From contig NZ_JBFIII010000078.1 of the NCBI RefSeq assembly GCF_041601295.1, positions 1-14,840 of the forward strand: DNA of 14,840 bases. Reading direction: 5' to 3'. The stretch's first letter is position 1. Each line of letters begins with the position of its first letter. The notes below the pieces were generated by a model, which saw nothing but the letters and a program-made list of their open reading frames with translations, was not told the origin of the DNA and did no database searches. Source of the stretch: Immundisolibacter sp. GTDB lineage: Bacteria > Pseudomonadota > Gammaproteobacteria > Immundisolibacterales > Immundisolibacteraceae. Shown here piece by piece: positions 7,217-14,840 of this stretch. Position numbers and translations under genes: made by a program.

Positions 7217-7891
7217 ATGATTAGCTGCCGAGACTTTACCGAACAGGCCACTGACTACCTGGAAAGCCAGCTTGGCTGGCGCCAGCGACTGGCGATTCGC
7301 CTGCATCTTCTGGTCTGCGAAGGCTGCCGGCGCTACCTGCGCCAGTACCGGGCCGTTTGTGGCGCCCTGCGCGGCCTGGGTGACACCCAGGCGATACCGG
7401 CCAGGCGCGCGATGTACACCGGTCGGCAGCTGGCACTGGCCGGCGCCGCTGCCAGCTTGCTGACCGCTGTGGTTGTGTGGCAGGTTTTCGACCGCACTGA
7501 TGATCTGTCGGCCGCCATGCTGGCGCAGGCCCGCCACGACTCCAGCCCGCTGGCAACCGAGGCCATACCCGCCCCGCAAATCGAGCAGTTGCTGGCGACC
7601 TATGGACTGACCCTGACCGGTCCCCTGCAGCAGGTTCATTACGCCCACCCCTGCCATGTGCTGCTGCGCCAGGCCGCGCACCTGGTTCTGGTGACATCGG
7701 CCGGTGAGGTGGCGGTATTCGTATTTCGCGGCAGTGCCGACGACCGCTCCCGAACCACGCTGATCAACCAGCACGTGGTCGCCGAGTACGCCCTGCCGGG
7801 CGTCTTGCTGGGCCTCGTCGCCGACAGCCCGGCGGCAGCGCGGTTGGCAACCGCTACCCTGCAACAGGCGCTGCCGGGTATGGAATTGTAG
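7217..7891 (+). CDS. Small membrane protein with anti-sigma-type zinc finger (zf-HC2-like)
   Basis: The 224-residue protein begins with a short cytoplasmic domain carrying Cys4 and H30-x3-C34-x2-C37, the ligand pattern of ZAS/zf-HC2 anti-sigma domains. One membrane helix follows (about 72-91), then a roughly 130-residue region outside. The outer part, with HPCHVLLRQ and a VTSAGEVAVFVF strand near 150-175, resembles DUF3379-type proteins, as far as it can be judged by eye. The start at 7217 is preferred over an in-frame ATG at 7175 because it places Cys4 near the N-terminus, as in the family; neither start has a good ribosome site. Such proteins usually sit beside an ECF sigma factor, but none is in this window. 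It lies 118 bases after the Gld-like operon, so a link to that operon is only positional. Confidence 0.65.
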   Translation: MISCRDFTEQATDYLESQLGWRQRLAIRLHLLVCEGCRRYLRQYRAVCGALRGLGDTQAIPARRAMYTGRQLALAGAAASLLTAVVVWQVFDRTDDLSAAMLAQARHDSSPLATEAIPAPQIEQLLATYGLTLTGPLQQVHYAHPCHVLLRQAAHLVLVTSAGEVAVFVFRGSADDRSRTTLINQHVVAEYALPGVLLGLVADSPAAARLATATLQQALPGMEL

Positions 7892-7894
7892 CGA

Positions 7895-7918
7895 CCGCTC
7901 CGGGCGCGGCCCGAGCGG
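7895..7918 (+). terminator. GC-rich hairpin after the zinc-finger gene
   Basis: CCGCTC-c-GGG, a 5-base loop, then CCC-GAGCGG give a 9-bp stem with one bulged C, starting four bases after the stop codon. It has no T tract, so it is a weak terminator candidate. Confidence 0.3.
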
Positions 7919-7928
7919 GCGCCTCGCC

Positions 7929-7934
7929 TACAAT
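7929..7934 (+). promoter_or_regulatory. Possible -10 element for the fused oxidoreductase gene
   Basis: TACAAT lies 30 bases upstream of ATG 7965, at the centre of a small palindrome (TCGCCT-acaat-AGGCGA, 7924-7940). No convincing -35 box is seen at the right distance. The ATG also lacks a clear Shine-Dalgarno site, which fits a short leader. Confidence 0.33.
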
Positions 7935-7964
7935 AGGCGATCCTCCGCAAGTCCCCGCGCCGCC

Positions 7965-10900
7965 ATGTCTTCCGCTACGCCCGCTTTGCAGCTCGGCTTT
8001 GACCTTCCAACCGAGCTGCTCTACGACGACGCTGCGCTGGTTCAGCTGGATCACGCCTTCGCGTCCTGGTTGCGAGCCGGCGATCACTCCCTGCTCGATC
8101 GGCTACTGGCGGCGCGCGCGGCGCCCGCCGACCTGGTCGACCAGGCCGATAGCGAACTGCTGCTGGAGCTCGCGCCGCAGCTGGAAGATTTCATCGGCGA
8201 ACTGTTCGGGGTCGGTGCTCAGGTGCGCAGCTTGCAGGCCCGCCACCATGAACTGGCGCCACTGTTCGGCTGCAAACGCCAGTTCGTACAGCGCCAGGCG
8301 GCGCACAAGATCACCCCGGAGCAAGCGCTGGACGAGGACGGCGCAGCCCTGGAGGCGGCGCTCGCCGACATGATGGGCGAACCGCTGACCGAGCTGGCCT
8401 TTGCCCGCCACGTCAACCGTTGGAGCGAAGCCTCGCAGCAGCATGCACCCGCGTTGGAGCTGGCCCTGCGCTACGCCGCCTGGGCACTGCACACCCCAGC
8501 CGGCCGCGCGCGCCATGGCGATGGCGTGCTGTTTCGCGAACCGCACAAGCTCGACCCGCAGCACCTGGTACCCGTCCAGGAAGTCCACGAGAAGGCGATT
8601 ACCCGCTACACGCTGCCGCCGGAACAACTGCGCCAGCGCGAGGGCTTTGCGCTGACCGACCCCGGCGGCGATCTGACCTATGCCCAGGATCACGCCAATT
8701 ACTGCATCTGGTGCCACAAGCAGAGCCGCGATTCATGCTCGCACGGCCTGCGTGACAAATCCGGTGGCTTCCGCAACACGCCACTGGGGGTGCCGCTTCA
8801 GGGCTGCCCGCTGGACCAGCGCATCTCCGAGATGAACCACCTGAAGGCGCACGGCTACAGCGTCGGCGCGCTGGCGGTGGTGACAATCGACAACCCGATG
8901 GTGGCCGGCACCGGGCATCGCATCTGCAACGACTGCGCCAAGGCCTGCATCTACCAGAAGCAGGAACCGGTCGACATCCCGCAGGTTGAGACGCGCACGC
9001 TCAAGGACGTGCTGGACCTGCCGTGGGGCTTCGAGATCTACAGCCTGCTCACGCGCTGGAACCCACTCGATCTGAAACGCCCGTTGCCGCTTCCCGCCAC
9101 TGGCCGCAAGGTGCTGATCGCCGGCATGGGTCCGGCTGGGTACACGCTGGCGCACCACCTGCTGAACGACGGCCACGCCGTGGTCGGCGTCGATGGCCTC
9201 AAGATCGAGCCACTGCCGGCGGAGCTGACCGGCGTCGAGACCGACGGCACACGCCGCCTGCCGCGCCTGATCCACGACGTGGAGGAGCTGTTCGAGTCCC
9301 TGGACACACGCGTCATGGCCGGTTTCGGCGGTGTTGCCGAGTACGGCATCACCGTGCGCTGGGACAAGAACTACCTGAAGCTGATTCGCCTGCTGCTGGA
9401 ACGGCGGGCCGGGTTCAGCCTGCACGGCGGCGTGCGCGTGGGTGGCACGCTGACGCTGGACGACGCGTTCAGCCTGGGCTTCGACCACGTGGCACTGGCC
9501 ATGGGTGCCGGCCGGCCGCGGTACGTGGACGTGCCCAACGGCCTGGCCCGCGGCGTGCGCCAGGCCTCCGATTTCCTGATGGCGCTGCAACTGACCGGCG
9601 CGTCGCGACACGATTCCGTCGCCAATCTGCAATTGCGCCTGCCGGTGCTGGTAATCGGCGGCGGCCTGACGGGCATCGACACCGCCACCGAGGCGCTGGC
9701 GTACTACCCCTTGCAGGTGGAGAAATTCCTGGTCCGCTACGAAACGCTGTGCGCCGAACGCGGGCTGGACGCCGTGCGCGCGGCCTGGAATGACGAAGAA
9801 CGCGACATCGCGGACGAGTTCATCACCCATGCGCGGGCCATCGGTGCCGAACGCGCGGCGGCTGCCGCCGAGCGTCGCGCCCCGCGCCTGCTGGAATTGC
9901 TCAAGTCCTGGGGTGGCGCCACGCTGGTCTATCGGCGACGCCTGGTCGACGCCCCCTGCTACACGCTGAACCACGAAGAAGTCCTCAAAGCGCTGGAAGA
10001 AGGCGTCGAGTTCGCCGAGTGCCTGGCACCGACCGCGGTACAGGTGGATACCCACGGCCACGCCAGCGGGCTCGAAGTCGAACGGCAAAGCGTCGGCGCT
10101 GACGGCCGCCTCACCGCCACCGGACAGCGGCAGGTGCTGGCCGCGCGCGCCATTCTGGTCGCCGCCGGCACCGTGCCAAACACCGTGTTGCAGCGGGAGG
10201 CGCCCAGTGCGCTGGAGCTGGACGGCGGTTATTTCCGCAGTCTTGATGAAAGCGGCGCGCCACACGCGGCGCCACGCCTGGCCAAGTCCGGCGAGGTGCC
10301 GATGCTGACCGAACTGCGGTCCGACGGCCGGGCGGTGAGTTTTTTCGGCGACCTGCACCCGAGCTTCGCCGGCAACGTGGTCAAGGCCATGGCCAGCGCC
10401 AAGCGCGGCTACCCGGTGGTCAGCCGACTATTGGCCGCGCGCGCACCGGCCAGCGCCGAGGGCGCAGGCGCGTTCCAGCACCGCCTGCACGATCTGCTGC
10501 GGGCGCGCGTCGAGCGCGTCGAGCGCCTCACGCCGACCATCGTGGAAGTGGTGGTGTACGCGCCCCTGGCGGCGCGACGCTTCGAGCCGGGCCAGTTCTA
10601 CCGATTGCAGAATTTCGAGACCCTGGCGCGACGCGACGACGCGACCACGCTGGCCATGGAGGGTCTTGCCCTGACCGGCGCCTGGGTAGACCAGGCGCGC
10701 GGCCTGGTGGCGCTGATCGTGCTGGAGATGGGCGGTTCGTCGGACATCTGCGCGCATCTGTTGCCCGGCGAACTGGTGGTGCTGATGGGCCCCACCGGCG
10801 CGCCGACCGAGATCCCGGCCGGCGAGACCGTGCTGCTGGCCGGCGGTGGCCTGGGTAACGCGGTGCTGCTGTCGATCGGCCGGGCGCTGCGCGAGAAAGG

Positions 10901-11468
10901 CTCACGGGTGGTCTACTTCGCCGGCTACAAATTCGCGCGGGACCGCTACCGCGTGGCGGACGTCGAAGCCGCTGCCGACGTGGTCGTCTGGGCCTGCGAT
11001 GAAGCGCCCGGCTTCACGCCCGGCCGAGCGCAGGACCGCGCCTTCACCGGCAACATGGTGCAGGCCATGCGCGCCTATGCGACGGGGCAACTGGGCGAGG
11101 TGTCGATTGCCCTGTCGGACGTCGACCGCATGATCGTCATCGGCTCGGACCGCATGATGGCGGCCGTGGCCGCCGCGCGCCACGGTGAGCTCAAGCCGTT
11201 GCTGAAGCCGCACGTCGCCATCGGCTCCATCAACTCACCGATGCAATGCATGATGAAAGAGGTGTGCGCCCAGTGCCTGCAGGGACGGCGCGATCCGGCC
11301 AGCGGCACGCCGCTGGCGCCGGTGTTCACCTGCTTCAACCAGGACCAGCCGCTGGACGAGGTGGATTTCGCCTGCCTGGGCCAGCGCCTGCGCCAGAACG
11401 GCGTGCAGGAAAAGCTCACCGCGCAGTGGATAGACCGCAGCCTGCGCCGCTTGCTGCTGCGCCACTAG
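7965..11468 (+). CDS. Fused GltD/NfnB-like and PyrK/NfnA-like FAD and Fe-S pyridine-nucleotide oxidoreductase
   Basis: The 1167-residue protein joins two electron-transfer modules that are often separate subunits. Residues 1-240 are mostly helical and unrecognised. Next is a GltD-type Fe-S region: C247, C250, C258 and C281 (in GCPL) form one likely [4Fe-4S] site, and C321, C324 and C328 a second. Two dinucleotide-binding folds follow, GMGPAG (387-392) and GGGLTG (565-570), with an insertion of about 70 residues near 580-650 and a closing FAD contact GD at 795-796. From about 845 the chain is ferredoxin-reductase-like: FEPGQFYRL (873-881) for flavin, AGGGLGN (959-965) for nucleotide, and C1095, C1101, C1104 and C1123 for a PyrK-type [2Fe-2S] centre. 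The arrangement resembles NfnB then NfnA in one polypeptide. Electron transfer between NAD(H), NADP(H) or an acceptor is expected; bifurcation is only a hypothesis. The gene stands alone on its strand. Confidence 0.85.
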   Translation: MSSATPALQLGFDLPTELLYDDAALVQLDHAFASWLRAGDHSLLDRLLAARAAPADLVDQADSELLLELAPQLEDFIGELFGVGAQVRSLQARHHELAPLFGCKRQFVQRQAAHKITPEQALDEDGAALEAALADMMGEPLTELAFARHVNRWSEASQQHAPALELALRYAAWALHTPAGRARHGDGVLFREPHKLDPQHLVPVQEVHEKAITRYTLPPEQLRQREGFALTDPGGDLTYAQDHANYCIWCHKQSRDSCSHGLRDKSGGFRNTPLGVPLQGCPLDQRISEMNHLKAHGYSVGALAVVTIDNPMVAGTGHRICNDCAKACIYQKQEPVDIPQVETRTLKDVLDLPWGFEIYSLLTRWNPLDLKRPLPLPATGRKVLIAGMGPAGYTLAHHLLNDGHAVVGVDGLKIEPLPAELTGVETDGTRRLPRLIHDVEELFESLDTRVMAGFGGVAEYGITVRWDKNYLKLIRLLLERRAGFSLHGGVRVGGTLTLDDAFSLGFDHVALAMGAGRPRYVDVPNGLARGVRQASDFLMALQLTGASRHDSVANLQLRLPVLVIGGGLTGIDTATEALAYYPLQVEKFLVRYETLCAERGLDAVRAAWNDEERDIADEFITHARAIGAERAAAAAERRAPRLLELLKSWGGATLVYRRRLVDAPCYTLNHEEVLKALEEGVEFAECLAPTAVQVDTHGHASGLEVERQSVGADGRLTATGQRQVLAARAILVAAGTVPNTVLQREAPSALELDGGYFRSLDESGAPHAAPRLAKSGEVPMLTELRSDGRAVSFFGDLHPSFAGNVVKAMASAKRGYPVVSRLLAARAPASAEGAGAFQHRLHDLLRARVERVERLTPTIVEVVVYAPLAARRFEPGQFYRLQNFETLARRDDATTLAMEGLALTGAWVDQARGLVALIVLEMGGSSDICAHLLPGELVVLMGPTGAPTEIPAGETVLLAGGGLGNAVLLSIGRALREKGSRVVYFAGYKFARDRYRVADVEAAADVVVWACDEAPGFTPGRAQDRAFTGNMVQAMRAYATGQLGEVSIALSDVDRMIVIGSDRMMAAVAAARHGELKPLLKPHVAIGSINSPMQCMMKEVCAQCLQGRRDPASGTPLAPVFTCFNQDQPLDEVDFACLGQRLRQNGVQEKLTAQWIDRSLRRLLLRH

Positions 11469-11508
11469 GGAAGCGCTGAATAAATCCGTCCTGGATTTGT
11501 CAGCGCCC

Positions 11509-11538
11509 GTCATCGGAAAAGCGTGGTTTTCCGATGAC
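11509..11538. repeat. Perfect 12-bp inverted repeat inside the MITE-like element
   Basis: GTCATCGGAAAA, loop GCGTGG, then TTTTCCGATGAC. The same stem forms in RNA from either strand. The AAAA/TTTT at the loop side does not provide the downstream T run expected of an intrinsic terminator. Confidence 0.85.
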
Positions 11539-11592
11539 TCACAAAATCAGTGACTTACAGCCACAGATTTTGGCAGCGCGTCCCTGCGCTGG

Positions 11593-11621
11593 GGGAGCCG
11601 CTGAATAAATCAGCGGTTCCC
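11593..11621. repeat. Right-end hairpin of the MITE-like element
   Basis: GGGAGCCGCTGA, loop ATAAA, then TCAGCGGTTCCC: 12 pairs with one G-T wobble. The right arm is the element's terminal repeat, so this end is a palindrome nested inside the larger inverted repeat. The left end has a similar but less perfect hairpin (GCGCTGA...TCAGCGC, 11473-11506). Confidence 0.8.
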
Positions 11622-11663
11622 TAGGGCAGCCTGGGCCAAGCTGGCAGCTGCTCCGTGCCCGCC

Positions 11664-12842
11664 TCACATAATGAGGCCGGTGGCCAGAAACAGCATCAGG
11701 CCCATGCCCATGATGTCGGTGAAGGTGGTCAGGAAAATACTGCTGGCGGTGGCCGGGTCGGCACCGAGGCGCTTGAGCGTCAGCGGCACCAGAACCCCGA
11801 GAACGCCGCTGCCGACGCAGGCGCCGATCATGGCGACGAGAACCACCACGCCCAGCATCAATGGCCGGGCCGAGTCCGACATCGTGGCGTAGCCGAACAT
11901 GGCGGCGCCCGCCACCACACCCACCAGCAGTCCATTCAGCGCGCCGAGCAGAATCTCCTTGCGCAGCAGGTCACGCACCGAATAATCGGCCAGCTGGCCC
12001 AGGGTCATCCCACGCAGGGTGATGGCCATGGCCTGGCAGCCGGTGTTGCCACTCTGGCCGGCCAGCACCGGCAGAAAGGCCGCCAGCGCGACCATCTGGG
12101 TGATCGTGTTCTCGAACATGCCGACCACGAAAGCCGCGGCAAAGGCGGTCAGCAGGTTCACTTGCAACCAGGGATGGCGCATGCGAAATGCCGCCAGCAC
12201 CGAGGTGCCGATTTGCTCCTCGCGCGAGACACCGTACTGGGCACCGGCCTGAGCGCTGATTTCGCTAGCGATGCGCTCGTACAGTTTCCACGCCCTGACC
12301 ACACCGACCATCTGCTGGTTCTCATCCACCACCGGGTACATGCGGTAGTGGCGGTGCATGGCCTCGGCGATGGCTTCGCGGATCGGAGTGTCGCCGGTAA
12401 ACGCGTACGGTTCGGCGGTCATGATCTGGGACAGGGTCTGGGACGGGCCGGCCAGGATCAGGTCGCGCATCGCCACCACCCCGACCAGACGCTGCGCGGC
12501 GGTTACGTAAATATAGGTAATGTCCGAAACGTCCTTGGCCTTCACCATAAAGGCGATGGCCTCGGCCGCTGTGCAGTCCGCCGGCAGGGCGGCCGGGATC
12601 GGGCTGAGCAGTTCCTCGACGAATTCCTCCACACCCGCCATGGCCGTGTCCGAGTCGGCGGTGTGCGGCCCCGCGCCATCCGCCAGATAGGACGCGATGG
12701 CCAGGCCCTGGGCCTCCGGCAACCGCGCGAGGACATACTCGACCTCCTGCGGCGTGCGGCCTGCCAGCGCCTGCGCGGCTTCGGACAGAGTCTGGGCCTG
12801 GATCTTCCTGGCCAGGTCCGTCAGGTCAACGCCGTGCGTCAT
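11664..12842 (-). CDS. mgtE: MgtE-family magnesium transporter
   Basis: The 392-residue inner-membrane Mg2+ channel has a short N-terminal helical part (1-72), two CBS domains (about 76-135 and 137-195) and a five-helix pore domain (222-392). Family marks include RHPWLQVNL (222-230), a GMFE segment (241-244), SGNTGCQAMAITLRG (264-278) and the last helix with TTFTDIMG (372-379), whose D376 corresponds to the pore Asp that binds Mg2+ in Thermus MgtE. The start at 12842 is preferred because GGAG lies 6 bases upstream; the frame stays open to 12965, but those residues do not look like MgtE. The N domain is about half the usual size. The gene follows glpK by 177 bases on the same strand and converges on the MITE-like element. 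No M-box or other Mg2+ riboswitch is recognisable upstream. Confidence 0.92.
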   Translation of the reverse strand: MTHGVDLTDLARKIQAQTLSEAAQALAGRTPQEVEYVLARLPEAQGLAIASYLADGAGPHTADSDTAMAGVEEFVEELLSPIPAALPADCTAAEAIAFMVKAKDVSDITYIYVTAAQRLVGVVAMRDLILAGPSQTLSQIMTAEPYAFTGDTPIREAIAEAMHRHYRMYPVVDENQQMVGVVRAWKLYERIASEISAQAGAQYGVSREEQIGTSVLAAFRMRHPWLQVNLLTAFAAAFVVGMFENTITQMVALAAFLPVLAGQSGNTGCQAMAITLRGMTLGQLADYSVRDLLRKEILLGALNGLLVGVVAGAAMFGYATMSDSARPLMLGVVVLVAMIGACVGSGVLGVLVPLTLKRLGADPATASSIFLTTFTDIMGMGLMLFLATGLIM

Positions 12843-12848
12843 TGCATG

Positions 12849-12852
12849 CTCC
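12849..12852 (-). promoter_or_regulatory. Ribosome binding site for mgtE
   Basis: The minus strand reads GGAG here, 6 bases before ATG 12842. It supports this start over upstream in-frame ATGs at 12926 and 12965. Confidence 0.6.
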
Positions 12853-13019
12853 AGGTGATTCTCAGGTGCCCTGGCCCAGTTTAGGCGAGCGCGGTGGCCC
12901 CAGGCGTGACGCGCGCCCAGTGGCATCCGGCCGTGAAGCGTCGGGCGCAGGATGGATAACACCACCCTGTAACACGCACATCCGGCATACCCTCATTACC
13001 GACGTGGGCGCGGGTTGGG

Positions 13020-14525
<1,506 letters not shown>

Positions 14526-14534
14526 CGCAGTCGC

Positions 14535-14540
14535 CCTCCT
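14535..14540 (-). promoter_or_regulatory. Ribosome binding site for glpK
   Basis: A perfect AGGAGG on the minus strand, 9 bases before ATG 14525, in the 18-base gap after glpD. Confidence 0.7.
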
Positions 14541-14543
14541 GGT

Positions 14544-14840
14544 TCAAGCCCGGGTAAGCCCGGCACCATCCAGCCAGGCTTGCAGGTGCATGTCGGCACC
14601 CGGCGGCGCCACCAGGCCCAGCTTGGTCCGCCGCCACAGGATGTCCTCGGCCGTGCGAGCGAATTCCTCGTGTACCAGATACCGCAACTCAGCCGCATAC
14701 AAGCCGGGCAGCACCGCTTCCCCCAGGCCGCCCAGATGGTGCACGCCGTCCAGGATATGGTCGATGCGGGTGCCATAGTTGCGGGCCAGCCGAAAGGCAA
14801 TATGCGCCGGCAGCCAGGCATGGCGTCGGCGCACCTGGGC
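14544..14840 (-). CDS. glpD: Glycerol-3-phosphate dehydrogenase, C-terminal 98 residues (cut by window edge)
   Basis: Only the C-terminus is present; the gene runs off the right edge. The fragment has the GlpD C-terminal cap domain: RLARNYGTR, a GLYAAELRYLVHEEFA segment and RTAEDILWRRTKLGL, the family's most recognisable ending. GlpD is the FAD-dependent, membrane-associated enzyme that oxidises glycerol-3-phosphate to dihydroxyacetone phosphate and reduces quinone; its FAD domain lies outside the window. A GTG at 14834 is internal, not a start. It lies 18 bases upstream of glpK on the same strand, so the two genes should be co-transcribed. Confidence 0.92.
   Translation of the reverse strand, partial: AQVRRRHAWLPAHIAFRLARNYGTRIDHILDGVHHLGGLGEAVLPGLYAAELRYLVHEEFARTAEDILWRRTKLGLVAPPGADMHLQAWLDGAGLTRA

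Larger units (their letters stand above)
11465..11624. mobile_element. 160-bp MITE-like element with CTAG ends and five hairpins
   Basis: The ends are CTAGGGAAGCGCTGA and, read inward from the right, CTAGGGAACCGCTGA: inverted repeats of 15 bases with one difference. The flanking CTAG fits a YTAR-type 4-bp target duplication, as made by IS5-group transposases, though CTAG could instead be part of the repeat. There is no coding capacity. Five hairpins fill the element: 11473-11506, 11509-11538 (perfect 12-bp stem), 11542-11572, 11574-11591 and 11593-11621 (12-bp stem, one G-T pair). The left CTAG supplies the TAG stop of the oxidoreductase gene, so the insertion kept the protein intact. It lies between converging genes and may also act as a terminator. 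The IS5 link is an inference. Confidence 0.72.

Noticed and set aside
8733..10358. 541-codon open frame on the minus strand opposite the fused oxidoreductase
   Set aside because: It lies wholly inside a gene with strong domain evidence. The His/Gln/Arg/Val-rich translation without motifs is typical of an antisense shadow in high-GC DNA.
11465..11624. CRISPR array or tRNA-like structure in the repeat-rich gap
   Set aside because: The repeats are inverted and each hairpin differs. There are no regularly spaced direct repeats, no spacers and no cloverleaf.
11655..12884. 409-codon open frame on the plus strand opposite mgtE
   Set aside because: The product is rich in His, Gln and Arg with no domain, and it is fully covered by the well-supported mgtE gene.
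12843..13019. Mg2+-sensing riboswitch (M-box or ykoK type) upstream of mgtE
   Set aside because: The 177-base gap shows no recognisable conserved M-box pattern, and only a short GTGTTA direct repeat was seen.

Overview
The window is GC-rich, with tightly packed genes and Shine-Dalgarno sites of the AGGAG type. Its gene content is typical of a high-GC proteobacterium, probably a gammaproteobacterium. That placement is an inference from gene content, because no rRNA or other phylogenetic marker is present. There are eight complete larger genes, one small complete membrane protein gene, two genes cut by the window edges, and one short non-coding repeat element.

Layout. Positions 1-2267 read on the minus strand: the first 16 codons of a hydrophobic protein, an AlkB-type integral-membrane di-iron hydroxylase, and a Nit1-like carbon-nitrogen hydrolase. 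Positions 2403-7098 read on the plus strand as one tight operon. It encodes an ABC-2 ATPase, an ABC-2 permease, a GldG-like membrane-anchored protein with a long coiled coil, and a DUF4340-like protein, making a complete Gld-type export or gliding-like ABC system. A small membrane protein with an anti-sigma-type zinc finger follows at 7217-7891, with no sigma factor beside it. Next comes a 1167-residue flavo-iron-sulfur oxidoreductase (7965-11468), which joins a GltD/NfnB-like half to a PyrK/NfnA-like half in one chain. A 160-bp palindrome-rich element with CTAG ends sits exactly on its stop codon. On the minus strand from the right edge are the end of glpD, then glpK, then an MgtE magnesium transporter that converges on the repeat element.

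How the genes work together. glpD and glpK form a glycerol-use operon: GlpK makes glycerol-3-phosphate and GlpD oxidises it. AlkB suggests use of alkanes or similar hydrophobic substrates; no rubredoxin or rubredoxin reductase lies in the window. The Gld-like operon should form one inner-membrane complex with large periplasmic parts and an unknown substrate. The fused oxidoreductase should move electrons between two nicotinamide sites through FAD and Fe-S centres, and it is the best candidate here for unusual biochemistry. The long opposite-strand reading frames are shadows of high-GC genes and are not annotated.
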